This document shows, piece by piece, positions 1-19,118 of a stretch of DNA of 64,000 bases. A program made the translations under genes and the position numbers. The notes beneath the pieces were generated by a model. The model did no database searches. It was not told the DNA's origin and saw only the letters and a program-made list of their open reading frames with translations. The stretch is from assembly GCA_016946835.1 (NCBI GenBank), contig JACVTC010000071.1, positions 186,001 through 250,000 on the forward strand. The letters run 5' to 3'. Positions within the stretch are counted from its first letter, which is position 1. Each line of letters starts with the position of its first letter. Source of the stretch: Neocallimastix lanati (nom. inval.). Its lineage: Eukaryota > Neocallimastigomycota > Neocallimastigomycetes > Neocallimastigales > Neocallimastigaceae.

Positions 1-64
1 TATATTTCATTAGTAATTTATTTTATTACATTATACATATTATAAATTATAATAAAATATAAAG

Positions 65-3553
<3,489 letters not shown>

Positions 3554-3623
3554 AAAAATAATATATTATTAATTTTAATTTTATAGACATTTTATGATCT
3601 TGTCATTAAAAATATTAAATACC

Positions 3624-3660
<37 letters not shown>

Positions 3661-4031
3661 TTACTATAATTGTCAATTCAAAAAATAAAATAGAATAAAA
3701 TAAAATAAAGTAATATTAAAAGATAAAATATATTAAAGTCATAAAAAAAATTTATAATTTTTTTTTTATTAATACATTTCTATATTACTTCATTATTTAT
3801 GTTATTTAATTTTATTTTATTCAATCTGCACTTTACATTTATATTTCAACTATTTATTTTATTTTATTTTATTTTGCTCTATATTATCTTGTAATAGTAT
3901 TATATTTTGTACTTTATAATTTATATCCTATTATAAATTATTAATTATAAAGTTATTTATTATTAGTATATGTAACATACATTATTAATATTTTAAATAA
4001 GTTTTATAAGTTTTATATGTTTTATTATTAT
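3554..4031. other. AT-rich spacer, no gene seen
   Basis: This is the sequence between the TOG gene stop and the first gypsy LTR. It contains an (AT)n run near 3640-3661 and poly-A/poly-T tracts that could serve as the TOG gene's 3' end. I see no coding or RNA signal. Confidence 0.7.
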
Positions 4032-4435
4032 TGTAACGGATCACAGAAATAAATAATATATTTTAGTGTTTAACACTTAATAATTTATAGCTAAGTTCGC
4101 GAGTTCGAATCCGAACATTTACCTTAAAAATTTTTATCATTTTTATTTATTTAATATTATTAAAATATTTTAGTTTATAATTATTTGATTGGTTTAAATT
4201 ATAAAAATTTAATTCATAAAAATTTAATTAATTTATTTAATTGAAAAAAAATATAAATATCTCAAAAAATTTCATGTAAAATTTATAAATCGTGCTTTTA
4301 TTAAAAAAATTAATAATTAATAAATTATTATTTAACATCAACCTTTTGATTCAAGATTTGTGTTTAATAATAAGTTTTATTTTATTAGGTTATTAATTTA
4401 AATTCTTGTTTCTTATTGTTAAGCACAGCTTTACA
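4032..4435 (+). repeat. 5' LTR of gypsy-1
   Basis: It pairs with 9473-9873 over its whole length, starts TGTAAC and ends TTTACA. Near 4088-4120 it holds a segment resembling a Pol III B box (AGTTCGAATCC) preceded by TAGCTAAG. Confidence 0.9.
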
Positions 4436-5012
4436 ATAAAAACACCTTTGGATATAATCAAAACCTTGGTGTTGAGAAACAAATAAAAATAAAGTTATAG
4501 ATATTTTAATATTACCTTTGATAAAAGATAAGTCAGTAACAAATTATTTTAATTTGTGAATAAGGACGTCTTTTATTAAATATTAATAATATTATTGTTG
4601 AAGCTTTATAAAAATAATAAAATTTTTCTTAATTTTATTTTTAATTATCATTTAATTTAGTACGCTTTAGAAGCGTAAATTATAAGAAATAGAAGAAACG
4701 TAAAGTTTCCGAATTAGTTACTCTTAGTGTATAATTATTGTAATAATTTGCACTAAGCTCTGGCCTTTCTATTCATTTGAGAGTAGATGAGTCTGGTGTG
4801 AACAGGGCATGATGCCGTAATAGGCAAGCTGTCTTGAATTAATTCACATACTATTTTACGTGTTTCCTATAATTTACGGAAAATTGCAGGAAATGCTTTT
4901 GATAATTAAAATAAAATTTTAGAATTTTTATTATTAAGAATTTATATTATTAATCAAATTTAATTAATTTTCTTATAAAATATTTTTTTAATAAAACCAT
5001 TATTATATTAAC
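4436..5012 (+). other. gypsy-1 leader with structured segment
   Basis: This is the untranslated leader between the 5' LTR and the gag start. The part from about 4660 to 4895 is richer in G and C than its surroundings. It holds several perfect inverted repeats: ACGCTT..AAGCGT near 4660, GAAAC..GTTTC near 4695, and a longer stem CTTAGTG..CACTAAG with inner ATTATT..AATAAT near 4722-4757. No TGG-type primer-binding site directly abuts the LTR, so the priming mechanism is unclear. Confidence 0.55.
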
Positions 5013-8000
5013 ATGGAAGAATCAAATATCTTCGATACTGCTAATCTGATGGATGGATTCGCTGGGGACAGAAAGTATCTTAAGGGATTTCTTGCCAAGA
5101 TGGAGCTTATCTTTCTTTTATATCCTGAAAGGTTTCCTGGAGATGAAGATAAGGTAGTATATATTATCTCTCGCTTCTACGGTAAAGCTATGAATTGGGC
5201 AGCTACCTTGATAGAACATCGTGATCCATGTCTTAGTAACTATGAAGCTTTTATTGGCCGCATAAAATCTTTTTTTGGGAACTCTGATGCTACCTATGTT
5301 GCAAACCAAATGTTAAGAAATATACGCCAGAGGAATCTAGGGGGAATTCAAGGATATATTTTAGAATTCAACAAGTATGCTGACGACTCAAATTGGAATG
5401 AAGAAGCAAAGATGGATGCCTTTATTGCTGGATTAAATAACCAAGTTGCTACCAAGATTATTGAAATATTCCCAGGACCCAAAAGCTTACTTGCTCTTCA
5501 AACTATTGCTTCTCGTATTGATGCTAGACTATCTACAACCCAAAAATTTCAAAGAAATAGACAATCTTATACCAGTAATAGGTTTTCTACTTTTAAAAGA
5601 AATAGTACAAACAAAAAATCTAGTAATAAACAATTTTATGGATATCTCTCAAAAGAAGAAAAAGAATATCGTAGGAAAGAAATTTTATGCTTATATTGTG
5701 GTTCTCCTACTCACTCTATTAAGGATTGTCCTAAAAGAACTAATAAAGATGAATCTTCTTCAAGTACTACCTTAGTTTCAAAACCTCTTTCGAATTCTAC
5801 TCTTAATCAAGTCAATAACTCCGAATCTTCTCAAAGTCTTTTCAATTTTATTCTTGGATTCAATAGCTCTTCTATCCCAGTAGATATATTAGTAGATTCT
5901 GGTTCATGTTATAATCTTATTGATGAAACCTTTGTTAAAAATAACAATATTCCTACTACTTCCATTGATAATACTCACAAAATCCGTGGTATTGGTGGTA
6001 TTCAAACTCTTTCTCTGCAAACAATTCCAGTTACTCTCAAATACTCTAACCACCGTTGTATTACTTCTTTTTATGTTACTAATTTACCTTCTTGTAATTG
6101 TATTCTTGGATTCGATTGGTTAAAGACTCATAATCCGTCTATTGACTTTGCCAATATGAAACTCCTCTTTAACTCAAATTATTGCAACTCTAATTGTCTT
6201 GTAATTCCTTCTTCTTATCCAGTAACTCCTTGTGAACAATCTTCTACTAATAAAGCTAATATTAAGATTTTTACTTCTTTCCCAATTTCTAACACTTCTT
6301 CTAGCTCTAATTCCTCCTCATACACTACTGATTTGGAAACTCTATCTAAGAAACTCCCAAAAGAACTTGTTGAGTATATTGATGTTTTCAACGAAGCTAT
6401 TGCTAATGTCCTGTCTCCTCACAGACCTTATGATTGTGAGATTAAAATTAAAGATGACGGTAAACTCTATTATGGTCCCATATACCCTCTTACTGCCGAA
6501 GAATCTGATACTCTTGAAGAATATATTAAAGAAAACCTTGCAAAAGGGTTTATAAGAAAATCGAAATCTCCAGCTGGCGCTCCGATCCTCTTCGTACGAA
6601 AAAAGAATGGAAAACTCCGTATGGTTATCGACTACCGGCGGTTAAATGAAATCACAATCCGAGATTCATACCCTCTTCCGTTGATCAATAATATGCTTGA
6701 GAGTTCAGGTAATGGTAAGATATTCTTAAAGCTGGACCTGAAATCGGCTTATAACCTAATTCGGATTAAAAGTGGTGATGAATACAAAACTGCTTTTACT
6801 TGTAAATTAGGTCATTTCGAGTACATTGTAATGCCTTTTGGACTCAAGAATGCTCCCGCGGTCTTTCAACACTTTATAAATGACATCTTTGAAGATATTA
6901 TTGGCAAATTTGTATACTGTTATATCGACGACATCATTATATTCTCTTCAGATTACTCTACTCACGTTGAACATATTAAAGAAGTTCTCTCGAGATTAAG
7001 AAGTTCTAATTTGGTCGCTACTTTAGAAAAATGCGAGTTCTTTGTTCCCTATATTGATTTTCTCGGTCACCGCATCTCTGCTGAAGGTATCAATATGGAT
7101 CCAAGTAAAGTTTCTTCCATCCTGAATTGGCCCATCCCGAAGAATATTAAGGAACTTCAATCGTTTTTAGGTCTTGCAAATTACTACCGTCGCTTCATCC
7201 AAGGTTTTGCTATGCTAGCACATCCTTTACATAAACTTTTAAGAAAAAATGTTACTTTTAGGTGGAATAATGAACAACAAGAAGCCTTTGATGCCTTGAA
7301 ACATTTTTTACCTCTGCTCCTGTGTTAATTTTTCCAAATCTAGGTATTCCTTTTGTATTAGAAACAGATTCCAGTAATTTCGCAATTGGTGCTATTCTTT
7401 CTCAAGTCTCTCCATCCGATAATAAACTTCATCCTATAGCTTATTTCTCTAGATCTCTTCTTGGTTCTGAAAGAAACTATCCGATATACGATAAGGAATT
7501 ACTTGCTATTGTTAACTCTTTAGAACATTGGAGACACCTCCTCAAAGGAACTTCAGAACCTTATACTATATACTCTGACCACAGAAATCTACTCTTTCAA
7601 AAAAAGCCTGAAAAGATGACTCAGAGATTGGTTCGTTGGTCACTTTTTCTTTCTGAATTTAACTTTATTATTAAATATCGCTAAGGTTCTTCAAATGGCA
7701 AACCGGATTCCCTTTCTCGCCGTCCTGATTATATTTTTTCAATTTCTTCTGATGATGTGCCTTTCACAGTACTTAGACCAGAAAACTTTTGTGCTGTTGC
7801 TACGTCGATTTCTTCTTTTAGTGATGAAATCCTTTCTTCTTATAAATCTGACGAATTTTATTACAATATTTGTAACTATTTAGATAATCCTAAATCTCCA
7901 ATTCCTCATCCACAAATAGATAAATTTACTATAAGTAACAGTTTCCTTTTATTTAATAATAAAATTTATATCCCACCTAAATGCCGTTCTTTCATCCTCA

Positions 8001-9247
8001 AGATTTGTCATGACTCTCCAGCTGCAGGACACTTTGGTATTAAGAAAACTTCCTCCCTCATATCTCGCGATTTCTGGTGGCTCTCTCTCAATTCTGATGT
8101 TGCTGATTATGTTCGTTCTTGCGAAACTTGCTCTCGTTCAAAGCCTTCTCGTCATAAGCCTTATGGATTCCTTAAACCTCTTGCAATCGCTGATCGTCAT
8201 TGGTCATCTATTTCAATGGATTATATTACGGATCTCCCTTCATCTAATGGGTTCACATGTATTCTTGTTGTTATTGATCGATTAACTAAAATGGGTCATT
8301 TTATTGCTTTTGCTGGTATTCCTTCTGCTGAAGAAACTGCTATTGCTTTCATTAATGGTATCTTTTGTCTTCATGGACTTCATACAGAAATTATTTCCGA
8401 TAGTGATTCACAATTCACTTCCAAATTTTGGAAAGCTGTTTGCCAAACTTTATTTGTTGATCTTAAATTTTCTTCTCCCTTTCACCATCAAACGAACGGC
8501 CAAACAGAGAGATTGAACTCCGTTATTGAACAATATTTAAGATGTTTCTTTAACTATAAAGGAACCAATTGGAGTAAATTTATAAAGTTAGCTGAATTTA
8601 GTTACAACAATGTAATCCAAGAATCTGCAAAACAGTCACCCTTTTTCTTGAATTATGGTTATCATCCCAAATATTCACCTGTTATTCGAAATCAAGTTAA
8701 TGTTCCAAGAGCTGAAGAATTTACCAGAAATCTAAACTAGTTAATAGAAGAATTAAAAGTAAATCTAAAACAAGCAAACGAAACACAGAAGAAATTTGCA
8801 GACAAATACAGAAGCAAACCACCCGATTTCAAAGTTAATGACAAGGTTTGGTTAGATAGTTCTCTAATACTTCACTCTGGTAATAAGAAATTTAATCCTC
8901 GCAAATTAGGACCTTTTAAGATAATGAAGAAAGTTTCTGAAGTTTCGTTTAAATTGAAACTACCTAAAAACATTAAAATTCATCCTGTTGTGCACGTATC
9001 TAGTTTAGAACCCTATTACAAAGATAATAAATTTAAAAGAAAGCAATCTCCTCCACCTCCAATTATTGTAAATAATAATGAAGAATACGAAGTCGAAGAA
9101 ATCTTGGATCAACGAAAACATTACGGAAAGATTCAGTACCTGATAAAGTAGAAAGGATATCCTCTAAGTGAATCGTCATGGGAGCCCGAAGAAAACTTGA
9201 ATTGTCCTGAACTTTTAAAGGAGTTTAAAAACTCTCATAAATATTAA
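5013..9247 (+). pseudogene. gypsy-1 gag-pol with C-terminal chromodomain (broken)
   Basis: The start ATG is at 5013. The order of domains is Gag, a zinc knuckle CX2CX4HX4C at about residues 226-239, and protease with DSGS at about residue 293. Reverse transcriptase follows, with MPFGL near 606 and YIDD near 637, then RNase H and an integrase with an H/H/C/C finger, D, D and E residues. A basic tail leads to a chromodomain (VEEILDQRKHYGK, then KGYP and SWEPEENL). The reading frame is lost in a T run at about 7303-7308, where one base is missing. Stops follow at 7682 (TAA), 8738 (TAG) and 9149 (TAG); the last replaces the chromodomain tryptophan before KGYP. In an intact relative the chromodomain guides integration to marked chromatin. 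Confidence 0.88.
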
Positions 9248-9472
9248 CTCATTTATTTATAAATTAAATGTAATAAAATTGTCTTGTATATAGTTTAATT
9301 TTATTTAATAATTTAAATTAATATGAAAATAGTTTTAGTCTAGTTTAATATATTAAATTAGTTTGTAAATAGTTTTATATAATCTAATAGCTTTAGATTA
9401 ATTTATAGATATTTAAAACAAATATAATTAAAATTTTGATTCGTCTGGTATCCGAATCCTCAAGCGGGACCA

Positions 9473-9873
9473 TGTAACGGATCACAGAAATAAATAATAT
9501 ATTTTAGTGTTTAATACTTATAATTTATAGCTAAGTTCGCGAGTTCGAATCCGAACATTTACCTTAAAAATTTTTATTATTTTTATTTATTTATTATTAT
9601 TAAAATATTTTAGTTTATAATTATTTGATTGGTTTAAATAATAAAAATTTAATTTATAAAAATTTAATTAATTTATTTAATTGAAAAAAAATATTAATAT
9701 CTCAAAAAATTTCATGTAAATTGAAAAATCGTGTTTTTATTAAAAAATTAATAATTAATAAATTATTATTTAACACCAACCTTTTGATTCAAGATTTGTG
9801 CTTAATAATAAGTTTTATTTTATTAGGTTATTAATTTAAATTCTTATTTCTTATTGTTAAGCACAGCTTTATA
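9473..9873 (+). repeat. 3' LTR of gypsy-1
   Basis: It is the partner of 4032-4435 and starts TGTAACGG. It ends CTTTATA where the 5' copy has CTTTACA, so the terminal CA has decayed. The B-box-like segment is conserved between the two copies. Confidence 0.88.
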
Positions 9874-10311
9874 AATAGTGAAATTATTCTAAATAGAAAT
9901 GTTAACGAAGATATTTATTTTAATAAAAGTAAGAGGGAAGGTATTAACGACGAAAAAGTATCTATTTTAAATAAAAACAAAGATAAAGATAAAGAGATAT
10001 TAGAATTAGATGACCATGATAAAGAAGAAATTACCATTAAAAACAAAAACAATGAAAATGACGCTTTTAATTTAAAAGAAAACATTATAATTGAAGATAA
10101 TTCTAATAAAGATATTTTAATTGAAAATAATTTAAATAAAAATTTAGTTGAAAATACTTTGGGTGAAAACACTTTTAGTGAAAATAATTTGAGTGATAAT
10201 AATTTGAGTGAAAATAATCCCAATGAAGAGTGTTCTTATTTAAATGTAAACAAAGAAATTTTTGAAAATAACAATAAACAAATCGTTAAAAATATTATTC
10301 CAAATAATAAT

Positions 10312-10362
<51 letters not shown>
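9874..10362 (+). pseudogene. old copia element, Asn-rich linker, left piece
   Basis: A single open frame runs from the gypsy LTR boundary into an (AAT)n tract at 10311-10362. The protein is low complexity, rich in Asn, Glu, Lys and Ile, with repeats of the form ENNLSDNNLSENN. It has the composition of the linker between integrase and reverse transcriptase seen in both copia elements of this window. It continues, after removal of the inserted copia, into the Asn-rich frame at 16272 and then a copia reverse transcriptase. No integrase is found upstream, so the 5' half of this old element is missing. That the two pieces once joined is inference from frame, composition and insertion geometry. Confidence 0.65.
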
Positions 10363-10613
10363 TGTTAATTACACTTTAGTTTTTATTTAAAAATATAGTT
10401 TTATTTATTTATTTGTTTACTTTATTTATTTATTTTAAAGACCATTTTTTTCTAATTCATAAATGGTTAGTACATTTTATATACTCAATCATGTGATTAT
10501 TCATTTGTTACACAATAGAATTACATTACATATATTTATGTAGTCTACATTAATTTATAATAATTAATTACATATAGTTATATTTATTTAATTCATTTAC
10601 TTATATAATAACA
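10363..10613 (-). repeat. 3' LTR of copia-1
   Basis: It is almost identical to 16016-16271. On the plus strand it begins TGTTAATTAC and ends ATAATAACA. It lacks five bases (within TATAATATATT) that the other copy has. Confidence 0.92.
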
Positions 10614-10623
10614 CTCCCCCCTC
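10614..10623 (-). other. polypurine tract of copia-1
   Basis: The minus strand reads GAGGGGGGAG directly before the 3' LTR, which is the expected plus-strand priming site. copia-2 has a similar GAGAGGGAG tract in the same place. Confidence 0.8.
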
Positions 10624-10639
10624 AAATTAGTTTGTTTTT

Positions 10640-13600
10640 TTATTTAAAAGAAAACTCGATTTGCGAATTCTTTAATTTTGGTCTATTAACAGATTTAGTT
10701 AAAATGTCAGCTAGCATATTCTTTGGTTCAATATATTTTAGTTTAATAATGTTTTTAGATATATAGTCGTAGTTGAAATGATATTTGATTGAGATATGTT
10801 TTAATTTTGGATTTAGATTACCATTTTCCATAGATTTAATACTTGCAGTGTTATCTGAATAAATTGTAATTGGTCTTGAATATCTGAATAGTTCATATAA
10901 AATATTTTTAATCCATAAAATCTTTTTAATACAAATTGAAGTACTAATGTATTCGGCTTCAGCAGTAGAAGTAGCAACTATTGATTGCTTCTTAGACATC
11001 CAGCATATTGGGTTATTTCCCATGAGAATAATATATCCTGAAGTAGATTTCTTGTCCTTAATGTCACCGGCAAAATCAGAATCTGAGTATCCTAAAATTT
11101 CTCCTGTTCCATTATAACTTAATTTATAATTTTTAGTACTATTTAAATATTTCATAATGTTTTTAACTTTTACCCAATCAGAGACTGTCGGACTTTCTGA
11201 ATTCCTTGCTGCTTTGTTAACTGCAAAGGCTATATCCGGTCTTGTACACTTAGATAGGAATATGAGCATTCCTATAGCACTTTTGTAAGTGGTTTCATCA
11301 AAGGCTTGTTTATTTTCAGAAATTTTATTATCTCCCACACATGGAGTACTGACTTTCTTTAAATTATTTATATTAAATTTGTGTAAGATATTGTTTATAA
11401 AATGAATTTGAGATATTTTATAATTGAAATTATTGTTTTCAACTTTTATACCTAAAATGAAGTCTATTGGTCCTGATTTTGATATTTTGAAATTGTTTTT
11501 AATTTTATTAATAATGCATTTAATTTCTTTTATTTCTCCCGTAATTACCATATCGTCAACATAAAGTCCAATTAAGCATACCAGTTTATTGTTGACGATT
11601 CTTTTAAATAAACATTTTTCTGAGGTTAATTGTTTGAAACCTTGATTAATTAAGAAACTAGAAATGGTGATATACCATTGTCTTCCGGATTGTTTCAAAC
11701 CATATAATGCTTTGTTGAGCTTCCAGTATCCCCTCCCAAAGTTAGTATCTCCGGGTGGAATTGTAGTATAAATATCCTTATCAAGGTCAGCATTTAGATA
11801 AGCGGCTTTAATGTCTAATTGATGAATGGGCCAATGAAATTTTGCAGAAAGAGAGAAGATCAATTTTAAACAATCGATGTTGAGTGTAGGAGAGAAAGTA
11901 AGTTCAAAGTCTATGCCATATTTTTGATTGAAACCTCTGGCAACTAGTCTTGCTTTCCATTTAGTAATGTTACCTTCACTATCAGACTTGCATGCAAAAA
12001 CCCATCTGGTAGTAATGATGGTTTTACCTTTTGGAACAAATGGGACAAAAGTCATGATTTTATTGTTGTATAGATTGTCTAGTTCTTCAGCAATAGCATT
12101 TTCCCAGCGAGAGTGGTCCTTACAGGTAACAGCCTGGTGGAAACTAGAAGGGACTTTAAAATTAATGTTACAAATGGTTTTAGTGTTAAAATTAATTTTT
12201 CTAAATTTATTAAATACTTTTTGAGAGGTTGGACTAAGTGGTCTTTTAGATCTGAAGGGGTGTTGAGCATTATAGTTATTATAATAAACATTATTAATAT
12301 CACTGTTAAAAGGTTTAAAAATAATTTTATTATTTGAATCAGAAGAATTATTATTATGTAAATTTTTGTATAAATTTAATCTACTAAAAGTAAAATTTTT
12401 AATATTGAAATTTGGTAAATTATTGGAGACGTTTTGATTATTATCAATAATTAAATTTTTAACACTTCTTCTTTTATTAAAAATGGACTTTTTGTTTACA
12501 TTTTGTTTATTTGAATTGTCTTTAATGTTTATTGTACTATTTTCATAAATATTATTATTATTATTATTATTTAAATTATTGTCCGAATTATTATTTTGAT
12601 TATTATTTATTTGTATATTATCATTTGTATTTTGTAATATATTATTAGAATTATAATCACTTATATCAAATAATTTATTAATTTTAACATCTAAATTAGG
12701 TAAAAAATTATTGTTATTTGCATTATTGTTTATATTGAAATTTTTATTAGTATTGTCTTTATTTTCATTATTTAATTTATTATTAATTAAAAGATTTTCA
12801 TTATTTGATTTTTCATAGTTAATTATTGAGTTTTTATCATTTAATATATTATTTCGTGAAAAATTATTATTATTTAATATATTGTTTGAAAAATTTTTGT
12901 TATTATTAAATGGGTTATTATTATTTAAGGTTTGATTAGAGTTCTGATTTATTAAATTTTTATCAATTAAGGTTTGATTAGAATTTTGATTTATTGGATT
13001 ATTATTAATTAAGGTTTGTTCAATTTTTGAATCAAAATTTGAAAAATTTTTATTAATAAAATTTTTTTCACGAAAATTTTCATTTTTATTTTCATAGTTA
13101 TTTGATTTTTCTTTGAGTGTAGTGTTTTGTGTGTTAATATTGGTATTATTTTTATTAGAATTAGACTCGTTTAAACTCTTCTTATTATCTATTTTCAAAG
13201 AGGTTTCAGAATTTATATTTATTTCTTCATCTTTATTATTAACATTGTCTTTAATATTAACGTCAGGATTATCACTTGATTTATCAGAAATTAAAATAAT
13301 TTTTTCATTATTTAATTTCATTTTCATAATTTTCATAATTATTCTGAGTAAAATTATCATTTAATTCTTGTTCATTACTATTCTTGTTTGTGAAATGAAA
13401 ATCGAAATTAAGAAAATTTGGGTCATTAAATTCATTTTGGTGAGTATTGGGGAGTCTTAAACTTGAAGGAGTATCTTCTAGACAATATATTTCTCTCACA
13501 TGGTGTATTTTATGATCTTCATAATCCATGATTATATAGCAATGTGAGTTTTGATTGAAACCAAGAAATATACCTTTTTTAGCGTTAGGAGAAAATTTTC

Positions 13601-15977
13601 CCTTATTTTGTGAAAAATCTTTATAGTAAGTAATGCATCCCCAAACTCTCAGATACTTGATATCTACCTTTCTTTTATAATATATTTCGTCAGGAATCTT
13701 ATTACCTATTCCACTATGAGGCATTTTGTTGTAAATGAGATTAGCATATGTAATTGCATAATCCCATAAATTATCACTTGTTTTACTCCAAAAGATTAAA
13801 GTTTTAGTACTTGAAATAATAGTTTGATTAAAACGTTCTACTAGTCCATTATTTTCAGGATTATAGGGAGGTGAATATTCTTTACTAATACCATTTTCGC
13901 TGCAGAATTTTTTAATTCGAATATTGTCAAATTCTTTTCCATGATCTGATTTGAAAATTTTAATGTTATTCTTGTTTTGATTATTTAGAAATTTTAACGT
14001 ATTTATAACGATGTCTATTGCCTCAGATTTTCTTTTTAAAAGAAATATCCAACTCTTTCTGCTATATTCGTCTATAATAACTAGGATAAATCTATAACCA
14101 TTTACAGATTTGTTTACAGGACCCATAATGTCTGAGTGGATTATTTCTATGGTATCGGAGGCTTTTGGTGTTTCTTTATTGTGTGGATTTCTTCTCATTT
14201 TTGCAATTTTACAATCATTACAAAAATTTTCATCCACATTATGTAACTTTAAGTATTTATTCAGGTCTTTTGTGTAGTAATGACCTAGCCGTCGATGCCA
14301 AATTATTTCTTTGGCACTTCGAAAATTTTGCATGGCCATTATATTATTGCTGTTTTCTATAGGTTCGTTATTTTTATGATTATAATGATTAGGTGGTATA
14401 GCTGTGATATTTATTTCATTTCTTTTGTTTGCCTGAAAAGTTGCAACGGTTTTGTAGTTTTCATCCAAAAGGCTCATGATTACTTCATTGTTTATTTCTT
14501 CAATGAGCACTTTTGTTCCTGTTCTGGCGAATTCAATACCACTAATCATATTTTTCGCAACGTCTTTTGAATACAGAACCCTTTTTAATTTAATATAGTG
14601 ATTGTTGACCTTAAAATCATACTCGCCATATCCTTCGAAGTCGCAATATGTATTATTGGCACATTTTAAAGTAACTGGATCATTAATGAAATTCTTTAAA
14701 ATGTTTTTATTATTAGTTATATGTTCTCCGGCTCCAGAATCATATAACCATTGTGTTTTTTCATCTTCGTTTATATGAAAAATATTATTTAATGAATTTA
14801 AATATTCTGTAACTCTAGGAACCTTAATTTCTGATTGTTTTGAATTAATACAACTATTATTGTTTACTTTTTCTTCATTATTATTACTTAATTCATAAAT
14901 TTTGTCACAGAAGTTTATTAAACAAGTTGATTTCATATTTTCACTAGTATTTTGATCATTAGATGTGGATGGTCTATCAAGATATGGTCTAATTTGGTCA
15001 TAGTTTACTTCATAATTATATTCATTATTTAAATTAGCATCATTTACGTAACCAATATATCTCTTGCTGTTATATTTTTTATTTCTATTGTAATTTTCAT
15101 TATTACCCTTTTTATTTTCATTATAGTATTTATTAAATTTGCTATTCGGGTTTTTCGGGTTAAAATAGCATTCTTTTGTGTCATGATTATTCATGTCACA
15201 AATATAGCAATATTTATCTTTTTCTTCTTTACCCTTTTTGGTATTTCTCTCATGTTCTTTGTTATTGCTATCATATTTTTGTGTTTTATTAATTCTTCTA
15301 TTTTGTTTTCCTTTACCTTTAAATTTTCCAGCGTAGTCGATATCCATTGGGTCATCATGAGTTTCTTCCTTAGTAGTGTTTCCCCAATTATTAAAGTAAT
15401 TCCATAATTTCAAATCTTCTTTTATTTTATTATATAGACTATCAACTGTTATATCACTATCTAAGATAAATTTTGATTTGTAGCTTGTTGGTAAAGCACG
15501 TAAGAAATATTTTACCTTTTCCTTTTCTTCCATGGGTGCTTTTGCCTCTTTCATATTACTGAAAATTTTAATCATTTTCTTACAGGCAGTTGGTATTTCA
15601 TTTTCGGTTCTTGCTTTTATTGTTGTGAGTTTATTAATTCATTGAGTAAGGTCATTGGCTTCACTGTTATATTCAGTTTTTAAAGATTCTATAATAGCTG
15701 AGGCTGCTTCAATGCCTATGATATCCTCATGGATTTTTGGAGTAATTGAATTTATTATAATTAAACGTACTCTTTTGTTTTCTCGTTTAGCTTTCTTAAT
15801 GGCCTCAATATTAGTTGGGTCATTATCATATAATTCTTGAACAACATCCTTTTCGAGATATTCTTCTAGCTCTAGTTGTTCAACAACAGTATTGATGGAA
15901 TCATACCAGATTCGATAATTTGATCCATTTAAGAATTTATTACTGCTTATGATATTTTCATTATTATTTATCGACAT
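10640..15977 (-). pseudogene. copia-1 gag-pol polyprotein (one stop, one frameshift)
   Basis: The first ATG is at 15977. Domains in order are Gag, a zinc knuckle CX2CX4HX4C near 15195, protease with LYDSGAGEH near 14735, integrase with an HHCC finger near 14210-14320 and D, D, E residues, a long Asn-rich linker (about 12250-13400), reverse transcriptase with YVDDM near 11555, and RNase H. A TGA at 15639 falls where a Trp is likely (before INKLTTIKAR). The frame changes once at 13308-13360, at the start of the linker, needing a +1 step. Everything else is open, which fits the nearly identical LTRs. The product would make virus-like particles and copy and integrate its own RNA. Confidence 0.9.
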
Positions 15978-16001
15978 TTTTATATATATGTTGTGAGCCA
16001 C

Positions 16002-16015
16002 TGAGACTCTTAATC
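16002..16015 (-). other. primer-binding site of copia-1, tRNA-Lys(CUU) anticodon-arm type
   Basis: Directly inside the 5' LTR the minus strand reads GATTAAGAGTCTCA. Its complement TGAGACTCTTAATC is the anticodon arm of a typical eukaryotic tRNA-Lys(CUU), containing the CTCTTAA loop. It is not a tRNA 3' end, which would give TGG. This suggests priming by a tRNA fragment, as known for Drosophila copia with initiator tRNA-Met. Confidence 0.7.
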
Positions 16016-19115
<3,100 letters not shown>

Positions 19116-19118
19116 TTT

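Larger units (their letters stand above)
4032..9873 (+). mobile_element. Ty3/gypsy chromovirus with two LTRs (gypsy-1)
   Basis: This LTR retrotransposon has a 5' LTR (4032-4435), a leader (4436-5012), a gag-pol region (5013-9247) and a 3' LTR (9473-9873). The LTRs start TGTAACGG and differ by roughly a dozen substitutions and a few small indels by eye, many of them C/T. That suggests an insertion that is not recent. The polyprotein is broken by a frameshift and stops, so the copy is dead. The five bases left of 4032 (ATTAT) and right of 9873 (AATAG) do not match, so no target duplication is visible. The right flank is an old copia linker, but the left flank is unrelated spacer. Confidence 0.9.

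Noticed and set aside
4690-4830. Hammerhead ribozyme in the gypsy-1 leader (GAAAC near 4697 and GATGAGTC near 4786)
   Set aside because: The invariant CTGATGA core reads TAGATGA here, the second GAAA is missing in the right place and stem III would be only about two base pairs.
11928-12337. Plus-strand open frames opposite copia-1 reverse transcriptase
   Set aside because: They mirror the conserved minus-strand pol frame and have no family resemblance.
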